A stretch of 27,648 bases of DNA from Promethearchaeota archaeon (GTDB lineage: Archaea > Asgardarchaeota > Lokiarchaeia > Sigynarchaeales > SOKP01). The position numbers were made by a program, and so were the translations under genes. Each line of letters opens with the position of its first letter. Within the stretch, counting starts at the first letter, position 1. Shown in pieces: positions 16,572 to 24,846 of this stretch. The notes under the pieces were generated by a model that was not told the origin of the DNA, did not search any database, and saw only the letters and a program-made list of their open reading frames with translations. Location of the stretch: positions 1 to 27,648 of the forward strand of contig JAUXAJ010000029.1 of assembly GCA_030620005.1 (NCBI GenBank), in the 5' to 3' direction.

Positions 16572-18746
16572 TTACTTTATTTCTCCAATTACTTCAAAGT
16601 CATCTTCTACAATATTGATTCCATCTTCACTAAAGCCGGGTTGACATCCTCCAACGGATATATGAAACGGACCGGGTTCAACGATCCGTTTTCCCTCGTC
16701 ATTAACGTGAGAGATATTCTCGGGTGTCAATGTAAAAGATACAGTCTTTTTTTCTCCTTTTTCAAGAGTGGTCCTATCAAAACCTTGGAGTTCTCTAATT
16801 GGTAAATTTAGATAGGATGATGTGCTACTTAAATAAAGTTGCACAACCTCATCACCTAATCGATCTCCTATATTTTCTACGTCTACGCTTACGGTTATTT
16901 CATCGTCAGTATTCGGATTTTTCGGAGATATTTGAAGATTGCTATATTTAAATTTTGTATAACTTAGACCGTGTCCAAATGGGTATAATGGTTCTTCTTT
17001 AAAGTAGCGGTATGTCCTTCCTTCCATGTTATAGTCTTCAAAAGGAGGTAATTGGTCAACTGACTTGTAAAAAGTAACTGGCAATCTTCCAGCGGGGTTA
17101 TAATCTCCAAAAATTACATCTGCAACGGCTGCCCCACCTTCTTCTCCGGGATACCAAGCTTGGATGATGGCAGGAATGTTTTCTTTTGCATAATTTACAG
17201 ATAAAGCGCTTCCACTAGTTAATACGAGAATTATCGGTTTACCTGTTTCGTGAACTTTTTTTAATAAATCTTCTTGCACACCGGGTAAATCTAAATGAAG
17301 TCGATCGCCACCTGCCTCAGACTCCCTAGCTTGTCCTTCCTCACCTTCTATTAGTGAAGATATGCCTAATACCATTATTACGATCTCAGATTTTTTTGCA
17401 ATCTCCATGGCCTCATCAAATCCTTCTTTTGATTTTTCTGTAAGATGACATCCTTTAGCATAGTGTACTTCAGTTCCAGATGATACGGTATTTTTAATTC
17501 CTTGTAGGAATGTTGTATATTTTGAAGGCTGGCTATTGTAATTTCCTAAAAGTACAGGCAAATTGTCAGCATTTGGTCCGATTAAAGCAATCGATTTAAT
17601 ATCCTTGCTTATGGGGAGAATATTATCCTCGTTTTTTAATAATACAATAGATTCTCTCGCAGTTTTTAAAGCTAATTGACGATGTTCTTCACAATCGTTG
17701 ACTTCAAAAGGAATTTGTTGATATTGAACCATTTCAGGTGGATCAAACATTCCTAACTTAAATCTTGCTGTAAACAGGCGTTTAACAGATTTATCTATGG
17801 TTTCTTCAGTAAGTAAATTCTTTTCTATCGCGTCTTTCATCCACTGCCAGTAACTTCTCTTTCTTCTAATTCCCGAATAAAACATGTTACAAAACAAATC
17901 ACATCCGGCGTTTATCGCCAATGCAGCAGCTTCAGCTGGAGTTTCTACCACTTTATGATCTTCATAAATATTCGGGATCGCCCAGCAATCAGAAACCACA
18001 TACCCTTCAAAACCCCATTTATCTCTTAAAATTTCTTGGAGTAATGGTTTGCTTGCACAACAAGGTTCTCCATTAGTTCTATTATATGCGCCCATAATTG
18101 AATAAGCCTTGCCTTCTACAATACAGGCTTTAAAAGCAGGAAGATAAGACTCCCCAAGGTCTTTTTTACTTACTCGTGCATCAAACTTGTGACGTAGAGG
18201 TTCTGGTCCGCTATGAACGACATAATGCTTTGGCGTGGCAATAACCTTCAAATATTTTGGATCGCTTCCTTGTAATCCTTTAACAAAAGCTACACCCATT
18301 TTAGATGAAAGAAAGGGGTCTTCTCCGTAAGTTTCTTGGCCCCTTCCCCAACGGGGATCTCTAAACAAGTTGACATTTGGAGACCAAAATGTTAATCCTA
18401 AATATATAATTCTTTTTCCATTTCTTACCGCTTCGTGGTGTTTAGCTCTTCCCTCGTCAGAAATGACAGTAGCTACGGCATGCATTAACTTGGTATTCCA
18501 AGTAGCCGTTATACCAATTGCTTGAGGAAATACAGTAGCGTGACCTTCCGCAGCAACACCATGCAGGCATTCATTCCACCAATTATACTTTGGTATTTCC
18601 AATCGCGGTATTTTATGCGCATCGTTAAACATCTGTGATATCTTTTCTTCAAGGGTCATCCTTGAAACCAGATCGTTCACCCGTTCTTCAATGGGTTGAT
18701 TATAATCCATGTATAAAGGTTTATCATCATTATTATCTTTACTCAT
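16572..18746 (-). CDS. GH3 beta-xylosidase-type glycoside hydrolase
   Basis: 724 residues, third GH3 subtype, resembling plant/bacterial beta-D-xylosidases. YNWWNECLHGVA at 54-65, FPQAIGITATWN, NLFRDPRWGRGQETYGEDPF (126-145), KHY near 173-175 and nucleophile Asp253 in VVSDCWAI are diagnostic. The (alpha/beta)6 domain (ESIVLLKNEDNILPI; AWYPGEEGG) and the FN3-like C-terminal domain after FGHGLSYTKF are complete. It would release xylose or arabinose from imported oligosaccharides; no signal peptide. A TATA-like AAATATAA (18761-18768 region, reading leftward) lies so close to the ATG that the mRNA is probably leaderless. It converges on the fucosidase remnant. Its 3' end is duplicated at 11175-11252. 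Confidence 0.93.
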   Translation of the reverse strand: MSKDNNDDKPLYMDYNQPIEERVNDLVSRMTLEEKISQMFNDAHKIPRLEIPKYNWWNECLHGVAAEGHATVFPQAIGITATWNTKLMHAVATVISDEGRAKHHEAVRNGKRIIYLGLTFWSPNVNLFRDPRWGRGQETYGEDPFLSSKMGVAFVKGLQGSDPKYLKVIATPKHYVVHSGPEPLRHKFDARVSKKDLGESYLPAFKACIVEGKAYSIMGAYNRTNGEPCCASKPLLQEILRDKWGFEGYVVSDCWAIPNIYEDHKVVETPAEAAALAINAGCDLFCNMFYSGIRRKRSYWQWMKDAIEKNLLTEETIDKSVKRLFTARFKLGMFDPPEMVQYQQIPFEVNDCEEHRQLALKTARESIVLLKNEDNILPISKDIKSIALIGPNADNLPVLLGNYNSQPSKYTTFLQGIKNTVSSGTEVHYAKGCHLTEKSKEGFDEAMEIAKKSEIVIMVLGISSLIEGEEGQARESEAGGDRLHLDLPGVQEDLLKKVHETGKPIILVLTSGSALSVNYAKENIPAIIQAWYPGEEGGAAVADVIFGDYNPAGRLPVTFYKSVDQLPPFEDYNMEGRTYRYFKEEPLYPFGHGLSYTKFKYSNLQISPKNPNTDDEITVSVDVENIGDRLGDEVVQLYLSSTSSYLNLPIRELQGFDRTTLEKGEKKTVSFTLTPENISHVNDEGKRIVEPGPFHISVGGCQPGFSEDGINIVEDDFEVIGEIK

Positions 18747-18899
18747 CGTTTTTCACTTTTTTATATTTAGAAGCTTTTTCTAATATATACTTTATTAATA
18801 GAGAAAATAATATTAAGTATAAAAATAATTTATTGAAGATAGAATTTGGGGAGATCCTTAATATATTAAGAAATATTTTAGAAATCTTTCAATTATTAT

Positions 18900-18944
18900 A
18901 AACTCTAAAAAATAGAGTTTAGAGTAAATGATCAATTCATTTAC
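18900..18944 (-). terminator. Two back-to-back hairpins downstream of the TPR-like gene
   Basis: AAACTCT/AGAGTTT (18900-18920) and GTAAATGA/TCATTTAC (18924-18944) are perfect inverted repeats separated by three bases. They lie 14 bases beyond the stop of the leftward gene at 18958. The rest of the 18747-18957 gap is plain A+T-rich DNA with the GH3 promoter. Confidence 0.45.
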
Positions 18945-18957
18945 TGTGATTGAAGGA

Positions 18958-19293
18958 TTATTCAATGCCAGCTCCTTGAGAAAAACTAATTAAGACAAAT
19001 TTTTCTTTGAGTTGCTTTTTAGTAAAAGGATTCTTGATATATTTTTTGGCAAACGCAAGAGTTACCTTATTTAATTGAATCCAAGGGTCTTCCGGTTCTA
19101 GTTTCGTTAAGTCTTCAATTTTCCAATAAAATGAAATTACTTCTTCTCTTTCTCCTTTAAGGTCATTTAATATTCCTAATCGAAGGTTGCCATGAACATC
19201 TTCATTTAATAATTGTTTCAAATTAAGAACTTGATTTGCAGCTTTTATTGCCTCATCATATTTTCCTTCATAAAGCAAAAACTTTGTTAGCAA
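18958..19293 (-). CDS. TPR-like protein, probably 5'-truncated
   Basis: 111 codons from a TTG. The first part, FLLYEGKYDEAIKAANQVL, has the W/L-G-Y-A pattern of tetratricopeptide helices, and a second, weaker helix pair follows (LGILNDLKGEREEVISFYWK). The C-terminal region is basic and ends IE. No ATG start is available, and the upstream reading frame is closed by stops. This looks like the last one or two TPR units of a longer protein-interaction protein, whose 5' part has been lost. Confidence 0.45.
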   Translation of the reverse strand: MLTKFLLYEGKYDEAIKAANQVLNLKQLLNEDVHGNLRLGILNDLKGEREEVISFYWKIEDLTKLEPEDPWIQLNKVTLAFAKKYIKNPFTKKQLKEKFVLISFSQGAGIE

Positions 19294-19371
19294 CTCTCAT
19301 ATCTGGTTGCGACACTTCAGCGAAGCGGAGTTAATGGTGTGCTCCACCGAAGGATATATATCTAGCGCCCC

Positions 19372-19482
19372 ATGAGTAATGAGAATATAAAAGACCAGAT
19401 TATTTCATTCATTAAATCTCTTCCAGATGATATAGCTTTAGAAGATATAATGTATCATTTATATGTTAGGGAAAAAAAATAA
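19372..19482 (+). pseudogene. Antitoxin-like stub (N-terminal 36 residues)
   Basis: MSNENIKDQIISFIKSLPDD, then IALEDIMYHLYVREKK and a stop. The LPDD...EDIMYxLYVREK pattern is the N-terminal half of a widespread small antitoxin family found next to RelE/ParE-type toxins, which normally runs on with I-E-x-G-L and about 35 more residues. Here an A-run (8 A at 19472-19479) brings TAA into frame, so a slippage or deletion probably truncated it. No toxin gene is adjacent. Confidence 0.5.
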
Positions 19483-19570
19483 GTTATATTGAAAATATCG
19501 TGTAATCTTTATAAAGACAAACAACGCATTATTATTCAATACTAATTTTTCCTTAAAAGGCAGATTTTTT

Positions 19571-20419
19571 ATGTGTAAATTTTGTAAAATGCATGCTGAA
19601 AAATACGGTAAATGGTATTTAAATCCTAAAGGTTATACAGAGGAGTTTTTCTACAAGCTATCGTTGTTAGATCGAATACTCGGTAGAGAATCCAAAAAAG
19701 TGAGACGCGTGAAAAATTCTGTTGATTTATCGTGGCATCCACTTAAATTATCTAAGCAACTAGATTTGGCTGATTTGGTGAGTAAGCCATTTATTGGGCA
19801 CTTACTTAGAATAATAGGAAATTATGTTGCAGTCCATAGTCACGCAGGGCAAGTAGTTCCCTTGGAAGACGCACTGAAAATTGTAGATTTGAGTTATGGC
19901 CATGTTCTCTATACTTGCTTATGTAAAAGGATTTTTAAAGGACAGGACGAGTTCAAATGCTTAAATTTTGCTCCACTCACAGATTTACATAGAAATTATT
20001 CACATATTTGGAAGGAAAAAATACTCAGTCCAGATGAAGCAAAATGTAAATTAGAAGAATTCTCGCAAAAGGGATACGTGCATTCCGTATTCTGGTGGTG
20101 TGATATGCCTCAATCAGTCTGTATTTGTAATTGTGAAAAACAGTATTGTTACGCAGCAAGACCAAGGATTTGGTACGATATAGAAAATGCCTACAGGAGA
20201 GCTGAATATTTAGCTGAGGTTGATGTCGACGAATGTATAGGTTGCGGTAATTGTATTACCCGTTGTCAATTTGGAGCTATCAGTTTAAGGAAAGACGATC
20301 GTGCTGTAATAGATCCAACGATTTGCTTCGGTTGTGGACAGTGCAGAGTCACGTGCGAACAAAACGCTATAAAACTTGTGGATAGAAATACTCATCCGGT
20401 TGCGAAAAAAATTTGGTAG
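19571..20419 (+). CDS. Polyferredoxin-like Fe-S protein with extra cysteine clusters
   Basis: 282 residues. The N-terminus has Cys2/Cys5 (MCKFC). The middle has CLC (116-118) and a dense group Cys184, Cys186, Cys188, Cys193. The C-terminus holds two [4Fe-4S] ferredoxin motifs, CIGCGNCITRC (222-232) and CFGCGQCRVTC (252-262), in which the usual Pro after the last Cys is replaced by Gln/Glu. The region between 30 and 180 is not a known domain to me and may bind a further cluster or cofactor. Probably a cytoplasmic electron-transfer or redox-enzyme subunit, made with the small ferredoxin that starts 15 bases after its stop. Its stop TAG directly abuts the next gene's ribosome-binding site. Confidence 0.75.
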   Translation: MCKFCKMHAEKYGKWYLNPKGYTEEFFYKLSLLDRILGRESKKVRRVKNSVDLSWHPLKLSKQLDLADLVSKPFIGHLLRIIGNYVAVHSHAGQVVPLEDALKIVDLSYGHVLYTCLCKRIFKGQDEFKCLNFAPLTDLHRNYSHIWKEKILSPDEAKCKLEEFSQKGYVHSVFWWCDMPQSVCICNCEKQYCYAARPRIWYDIENAYRRAEYLAEVDVDECIGCGNCITRCQFGAISLRKDDRAVIDPTICFGCGQCRVTCEQNAIKLVDRNTHPVAKKIW

Positions 20420-20423
20420 GAGG
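20419..20423 (+). promoter_or_regulatory. Ribosome-binding site deciding the start of the small ferredoxin
   Basis: GGAGG overlaps the last base of the upstream gene. It is 11 bases before ATG 20435 but only 2 before ATG 20426, so the later start is preferred. Confidence 0.55.
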
Positions 20424-20434
20424 AGATGTTTTTA

Positions 20435-20698
20435 ATGGTTAAATTTTATTACGATCCAGAAAAGTGTGAATTACTTCACGAGCCCTCCGAAAAACGGCCC
20501 ATAAGATGTTTAAAATGTCTGGAGGTTTGTCCCTATTCCCTATTAATGTTTAGGCCAATGAATGATATAGGTGAAGTTGAAATCCCCTTAAGGTATGAAA
20601 TTTACATGACTTTCAAGTCCATTGCAAGTAAATATTGTCCTGATTGCTTGAAATGTATTGATGAATGCCCTTCCCAAGCAATAAAGATAGAGTTCTAA
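20435..20698 (+). CDS. Small 2x[4Fe-4S] ferredoxin-like protein
   Basis: 87 residues from ATG 20435. It has RCLKCLEVCPYSL in the first half and KYCPDCLKCIDECPSQAI at the end, two CxxCxxxCP half-motifs with an additional CPDC pair. The spacing between them (about 35 residues) is longer than in a classical bacterial-type ferredoxin. It is the second gene of a two-gene unit with the larger Fe-S protein and is probably its redox partner or subunit. Confidence 0.8.
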   Translation: MVKFYYDPEKCELLHEPSEKRPIRCLKCLEVCPYSLLMFRPMNDIGEVEIPLRYEIYMTFKSIASKYCPDCLKCIDECPSQAIKIEF

Positions 20699-20712
20699 TA
20701 GAATAATAGCTC

Positions 20713-22101
20713 TTAAATGTTAAGCTCTAACAACCTTTCCTTAATTATTACAGCTTTATCTGGAGTTATATCATAGAACTTCCAGAATATCAAAATCCCA
20801 ATAATCATAAAGATAGCCGGTATCAATCCAAGGTGAAGTTGAATACCAAGTATTGCCAAGTCTGATTGAGTATCGGCACCCTCTTCAAAACCCGTAAGTA
20901 TATGCACAGTCGCAAAAGTTATGGATTGAACTACTCTCGCAAAATTGCTAATAAAAAGCATAAATCCTCCGTATAAACCTTCTCGACGTTTACCCGTTAT
21001 TGCTACAGATTCGTCGACTACATCAGCTAATGTTGGGTTTATCATTATCATTAAACCTCCCAAACCAGTTCCGAATAGAAATGAGACGACCATAGCGCCT
21101 GTTAATTGAGTCATAAAAGTTAACGTGATACTAAATATGCTCATTAAAATTGTCGAAAAAATCAATGTTTTACGATGATCACCTGTTTTATGTGCATATT
21201 TATACCAGATTGGAATCGTAATTAGTGTACCAGTAAAGAATGCCATCATTAATGGTGTGTTAACATTAGCTGATTCCTGTAAGGTGAATTTTACGTAGTA
21301 AAAAAAGGAGCCTAACATCATGCTATTTAAACATAGATATAGAAGATAAAAAAGCAAGAATGCTACGAAATTTTTATGCTTTACTGCTTGAAATAATGAC
21401 TTGAAAAATGATTCTCTCTCCATTTCTCCATATTTAGCTAGATAAATTTCAACCGTCTCTTTATGATCCCTAATGCTGGGTAGCATGAGAACCCATATAA
21501 CAATACTAATAATCACGCAAATCCAAGCCATTAAAGCATAGGAACCTAATTCACCATATACTATTACTAACGGAGGCATCAAAAACCCGACTATTACACC
21601 ACAAAATCCTACATAAGTTCCAATAGTTGATGCTGTTGCTCGCTCTGATCTTATTCTAAATTTATCGGGATAAAACGCATATAGGTTGACCATAAAAATT
21701 GATTCTATAGTATCAAAAAGGCATGTGCTAAATAATAACCATCCAAAAATAATCCAAGGGTTTTCTTGAGCGCTCACATTAGGTGGAGTGTAAATCAATA
21801 GGAATGAAAACATCATTGGAATGAAAGATATCACTAGCCACGGGAATCTTCTTCCCCATTTCCTCGTAAACCGAAAAGGACGATCAACAAAATAACCTAC
21901 TAGCGGATCGTTTAGTGAGTCCCATACTGCCCATAAAGCAAAACCTAAAGCGCACATCCAAGATTCTAATCCAAGTTCAACCTCATAAAAGAAATATATC
22001 GTTACAGATTGAACTAATCCGAGAAAATCAATGATGAAATTTCCACATCCAAAGGAAGCCATCACTTTCTTACTATGTCTTATCTCTTTAATTGCACTCA
22101 T
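20713..22101 (-). CDS. GPH-family (MelB-like, MFS) sugar:cation symporter
   Basis: 462 residues, strongly hydrophobic with about 12 membrane helices. The N-terminal signature WDSLNDPLVGYFVDRP followed by WGRRFPWL is the family's D-P-x-x-G-x-x-x-D-R...W-G-R-x-R-P-W motif, seen in melibiose permease and the glycoside-pentoside-hexuronide family. The central cytoplasmic loop is near 220-235. It would import glycosides or pentosides with Na+ or H+. It converges on the Fe-S gene pair and lies 4 kb from the glycosidases, so supply of substrate for them is a reasonable inference. Confidence 0.88.
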   Translation of the reverse strand: MSAIKEIRHSKKVMASFGCGNFIIDFLGLVQSVTIYFFYEVELGLESWMCALGFALWAVWDSLNDPLVGYFVDRPFRFTRKWGRRFPWLVISFIPMMFSFLLIYTPPNVSAQENPWIIFGWLLFSTCLFDTIESIFMVNLYAFYPDKFRIRSERATASTIGTYVGFCGVIVGFLMPPLVIVYGELGSYALMAWICVIISIVIWVLMLPSIRDHKETVEIYLAKYGEMERESFFKSLFQAVKHKNFVAFLLFYLLYLCLNSMMLGSFFYYVKFTLQESANVNTPLMMAFFTGTLITIPIWYKYAHKTGDHRKTLIFSTILMSIFSITLTFMTQLTGAMVVSFLFGTGLGGLMIMINPTLADVVDESVAITGKRREGLYGGFMLFISNFARVVQSITFATVHILTGFEEGADTQSDLAILGIQLHLGLIPAIFMIIGILIFWKFYDITPDKAVIIKERLLELNI

Positions 22102-22224
22102 TTTAATAATATTTTTAAAATTTAAGTTTTTAAAGGTAATAAAATACTATTAATTTATTAATTCGATTTCTTTCTATAAAAAGGTATTCATTGGGATGGA
22201 TGTAAAATCCAGTGTTTCAAAATT

Positions 22225-22476
22225 TTAATACGGAGAAAATTTGCAGTCGAAATAAATGATTGAACCTTGATTTCCCCCCTCTGTTTTATACGGATTATGT
22301 TGATAAAATAGATGTTATTCGCCCTTGTATACAATTGGTCCGTTTGGATCGTTCATTCAATACGCTGGTGCTAGAAAGTGATATTTAGGTCGCATTGGAC
22401 ATTTTTCAGCAACTTTTTTTCCTTCAGAAAGAGACGCCATTGCTTTACTTATTGCTTCTTGTATATTAAACCACCT
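22225..22476 (-). pseudogene. GH32 (levanase/invertase/fructosidase) N-terminal remnant with stop codons
   Basis: In the gap between symporter and ABC gene, one leftward frame reads RPKYHFLAPAY-stop-MNDPNG, PIVYKGE-stop-HLFYQHNPYK. This is the GH32 N-terminus, whose catalytic motif is W-M-N-D-P-N-G. The Trp codon is TGA (22357-22359), the next aromatic position is TAA (22315-22317), and a TAG lies upstream (22477-22479). No indels occur over about 80 codons. After NPYK similarity fades and a TAA ends the frame at 22225. The other four-fifths of the gene is absent. Bases 22102-22224 show nothing further. Confidence 0.8.
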
Positions 22477-22511
22477 CTATAAAGTAAAATAGATTTAGAA
22501 TAAAAAGCTAT

Positions 22512-24329
22512 TTATTTCAATTTTTTAAATGCTTCAACAAATTCAAATGACTGGTGTCGGAAATAAGTATTGTAGAGGTTAGCGTATTTGCCACCTTGCG
22601 ACATTAATTCATCGTGATTCCCCTCTTCAATGATAGTTCCGTGGTCCAAAACGATTATTCTGTCCACGTGTCTAACAGTCCAGAGACGATGGGCAATAAT
22701 AATTGTGGTTCGTTCTTTCATCACGGTTTCAAGTGCTTCTTGAATTTGAGTCTCAGTGAATGGATCTACGGATGATGTTGCTTCGTCTAAAATTAGAATT
22801 GAGGGATCTTGTAATAAAACCCTTGCAATAACAACTAACTGTCGTTGGCCCATTGAAAGGCCTTTACCTCTTTCCATGATATAAGTATCCAACCCGTTAT
22901 CTAGATGTTCGACCCATTTTATTCCTCCAGCTTGATTTAAAGCCCATATAACGTCTTCACGGGTTGCATGCGGAGCACCATATTTAACATTGTTTTCTAT
23001 CGTGTCATTCCATAAAAATACACTTTGGGGGATAAATCCTACTCTCCTTCTATATTCCTTTAAAGAAAGATCCCGAATGCTATGCCCATCTATTCGAATT
23101 GAATTGTCATTTGATTGGAATTCGTACAAACGCAATAACAATTTTGCCAAGCTAGATTTACCAGCTCCTGTATGTCCCACAATCGCCACCGATTCTCCGG
23201 CCTGGATTGTTAAATTAAAATCTCTAAACACTCGTTTCTCAGGAGAATATTCAAATTGAAGATTTTCAAACTCGATTTTACCTTTGATTGTAGGAAAAAC
23301 ATGAGTTCCTTGCTTAATTTTAAGCTTGGAATCTTGGAGTGCGAACATCCTTTCTCCTGCGCTCATGCCCTCTTGAAATTGAGGCCAAAAACCAGCGAGT
23401 TGAAATATGGGTTGAAATATGATCCAAGAGCTTTGAAGAAACAAATATACATCAGAAGCGTTTAAGGTCCCTGAAACAATGGCATGTCCACCAAAAAAAA
23501 TTAGGAATGCGCTTAATAATCCCAGAATAATATCTAAGCTTGGGAAAATGATGTTCATAAATAATGCACGACCCATATTGACGCGAAATGATTGGTTATT
23601 GATATCTTGGAATTCATTGTATAACTTTTCTTCTTGACGAAAAGTTTTAGCAATTTGAATACCTGCCATTGATTCCTGAACAAAAGCATTAACCTGTGCC
23701 AAAGAACGCTGTCCTAATAGTGTTTTCTTTCGAGCAACCTTACGAAACGATAAAGTAAACGAAAATATGAGCGGAATAACTAGTATATATACGCATGTTA
23801 TAAAAACATTAATCATCATCATTGGAATAATAACAATTATTAAAATCAAAAGCGAAGAGCCAGACTGCATTAATAATATCGCTGCTCCTCCAAACTTTTG
23901 GCCGTCACTGTTAATTCTCGACACAATTTTACCGGTAGGATTTCGGTCAAAGAAGGATAAGTCCTGGTTTAAAACTATCTTGTTTGTTTCCCTCCTTAAC
24001 TTATAACAAACACGATAGATGATCCGATTTGATTGCCTTCTGTAAACATAATTGAACATAAATCCCATTGAGTTTAAAAGAAGCGTAATTAGTATAAAAT
24101 AAATAAGAATAATAACGCTTTCTTCAAGTTCTAACTGTTTAATGATTTGACTGGTTAAAAAAGGTATCAATCCATAAGAGAAGGAGGATAAAGTGATAAA
24201 AATAATAACAATTAACATTGAAAGGCGATGAGGCTTAAATAACTTAATAATTCTTTTAGCTAATTCTTTATCAGAATATATTCGGTCGTATTCCTCAGCA
24301 TCTAAACCAAAATAAGTCATCTTGATCAC
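22512..24329 (-). CDS. ABC exporter half-transporter (multidrug/lipid type)
   Basis: 605 residues with the membrane domain first (six helices spread over about 35-310, type I exporter fold) and the ATPase domain after 350. Walker A GHTGAGKSSL (385-394), Q-loop Gln435, signature LSMGQ (491-495), Walker B ILILDEATSS (511-520) and switch His547 are all intact, so it should be an active ATPase. It works as a homodimer, or as a heterodimer with a partner not in the window. The substrate is unknown. GTG 24329 (AGGAAG three bases before it) and ATG 24320 are both possible starts. It is not obviously tied to the glycan genes. Confidence 0.93.
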   Translation of the reverse strand: MIKMTYFGLDAEEYDRIYSDKELAKRIIKLFKPHRLSMLIVIIFITLSSFSYGLIPFLTSQIIKQLELEESVIILIYFILITLLLNSMGFMFNYVYRRQSNRIIYRVCYKLRRETNKIVLNQDLSFFDRNPTGKIVSRINSDGQKFGGAAILLMQSGSSLLILIIVIIPMMMINVFITCVYILVIPLIFSFTLSFRKVARKKTLLGQRSLAQVNAFVQESMAGIQIAKTFRQEEKLYNEFQDINNQSFRVNMGRALFMNIIFPSLDIILGLLSAFLIFFGGHAIVSGTLNASDVYLFLQSSWIIFQPIFQLAGFWPQFQEGMSAGERMFALQDSKLKIKQGTHVFPTIKGKIEFENLQFEYSPEKRVFRDFNLTIQAGESVAIVGHTGAGKSSLAKLLLRLYEFQSNDNSIRIDGHSIRDLSLKEYRRRVGFIPQSVFLWNDTIENNVKYGAPHATREDVIWALNQAGGIKWVEHLDNGLDTYIMERGKGLSMGQRQLVVIARVLLQDPSILILDEATSSVDPFTETQIQEALETVMKERTTIIIAHRLWTVRHVDRIIVLDHGTIIEEGNHDELMSQGGKYANLYNTYFRHQSFEFVEAFKKLK

Positions 24330-24388
24330 AACTTCCTAATAAACCAACTAAAAATTTCAAATTCACTTCAAAGATAGAAATGTAAGAA

Positions 24389-24453
24389 GAATCTTAAAAA
24401 AATATCTAAAAAAATATCTAAAAAAGAATCTTAAAAAAATATCTTAAAAAATA
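24389..24453. repeat. Short A-rich tandem repeat
   Basis: Units of the type (G)AATCTTAAAAAAAT / ATCTAAAAAA recur about five times in the 5' flank of the ABC gene. The 24330-24567 gap holds nothing else I can name. Confidence 0.55.
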
Positions 24454-24567
24454 CTGACAAAAAGTGATAAAATTAAATTACTGACTGATTGACAAATATA
24501 TATTACTACAAACATCAGTTTTAAAGGAAGTAGATCTCTAAATCCTATTGAGCCGAATCTTTATTTA

Positions 24568-24846
24568 TTAAATTTTAATTCTAATTGCATTAACATTTTG
24601 AGTCACTGTTTCAATAAAATCAGGATATTTTTTAAATAATATAATTGCTAAATCTTCCATTTTATCTTTAATAGATCTTAAATGCTCAATGTTTTTGCTG
24701 GGATTCTTTATAGCAGTAAAATCGTAGGTTGTAAATGATAATTTTCCCATACCAATCTCCTCCAAATAATCATTAAATTCATTAATTAGAAATGTTTGGG
24801 AATCTAGAGATATTAAAAATCTATTAGTAAACAATATTAAAAACAC
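24568..24846 (-). CDS. Hypothetical small protein
   Basis: 92 residues. The first 30 are hydrophobic/aromatic (MFLILFTNRFLISLDSQTFL), followed by a helical, charged region (NIEHLRSIKDKMEDLAIILF). The pattern (short beta N-terminus, then helices) is reminiscent of roadblock/longin-type small GTPase regulators, which are abundant in Asgard archaea, but I cannot show that from motifs. Its 5' end overlaps the opposite-strand open frame that starts near 24771. Start and integrity are uncertain. Confidence 0.4.
   Translation of the reverse strand: MFLILFTNRFLISLDSQTFLINEFNDYLEEIGMGKLSFTTYDFTAIKNPSKNIEHLRSIKDKMEDLAIILFKKYPDFIETVTQNVNAIRIKI

Noticed and set aside
19300..19370. tRNA-like or structured RNA in the G+C-richer patch after the TPR fragment
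   Set aside because: No D-loop, anticodon or T-loop consensus could be placed on either strand; only short local inverted repeats.
22357..22359. Selenocysteine at the TGA of the GH32 remnant
   Set aside because: The position is the invariant Trp of WMNDPNG, further stop codons lie nearby, and the rest of the gene is missing.
24389..24453. CRISPR array
   Set aside because: The units are short, adjoining and A-rich, with no constant spacers of 30-40 bases and no cas genes.
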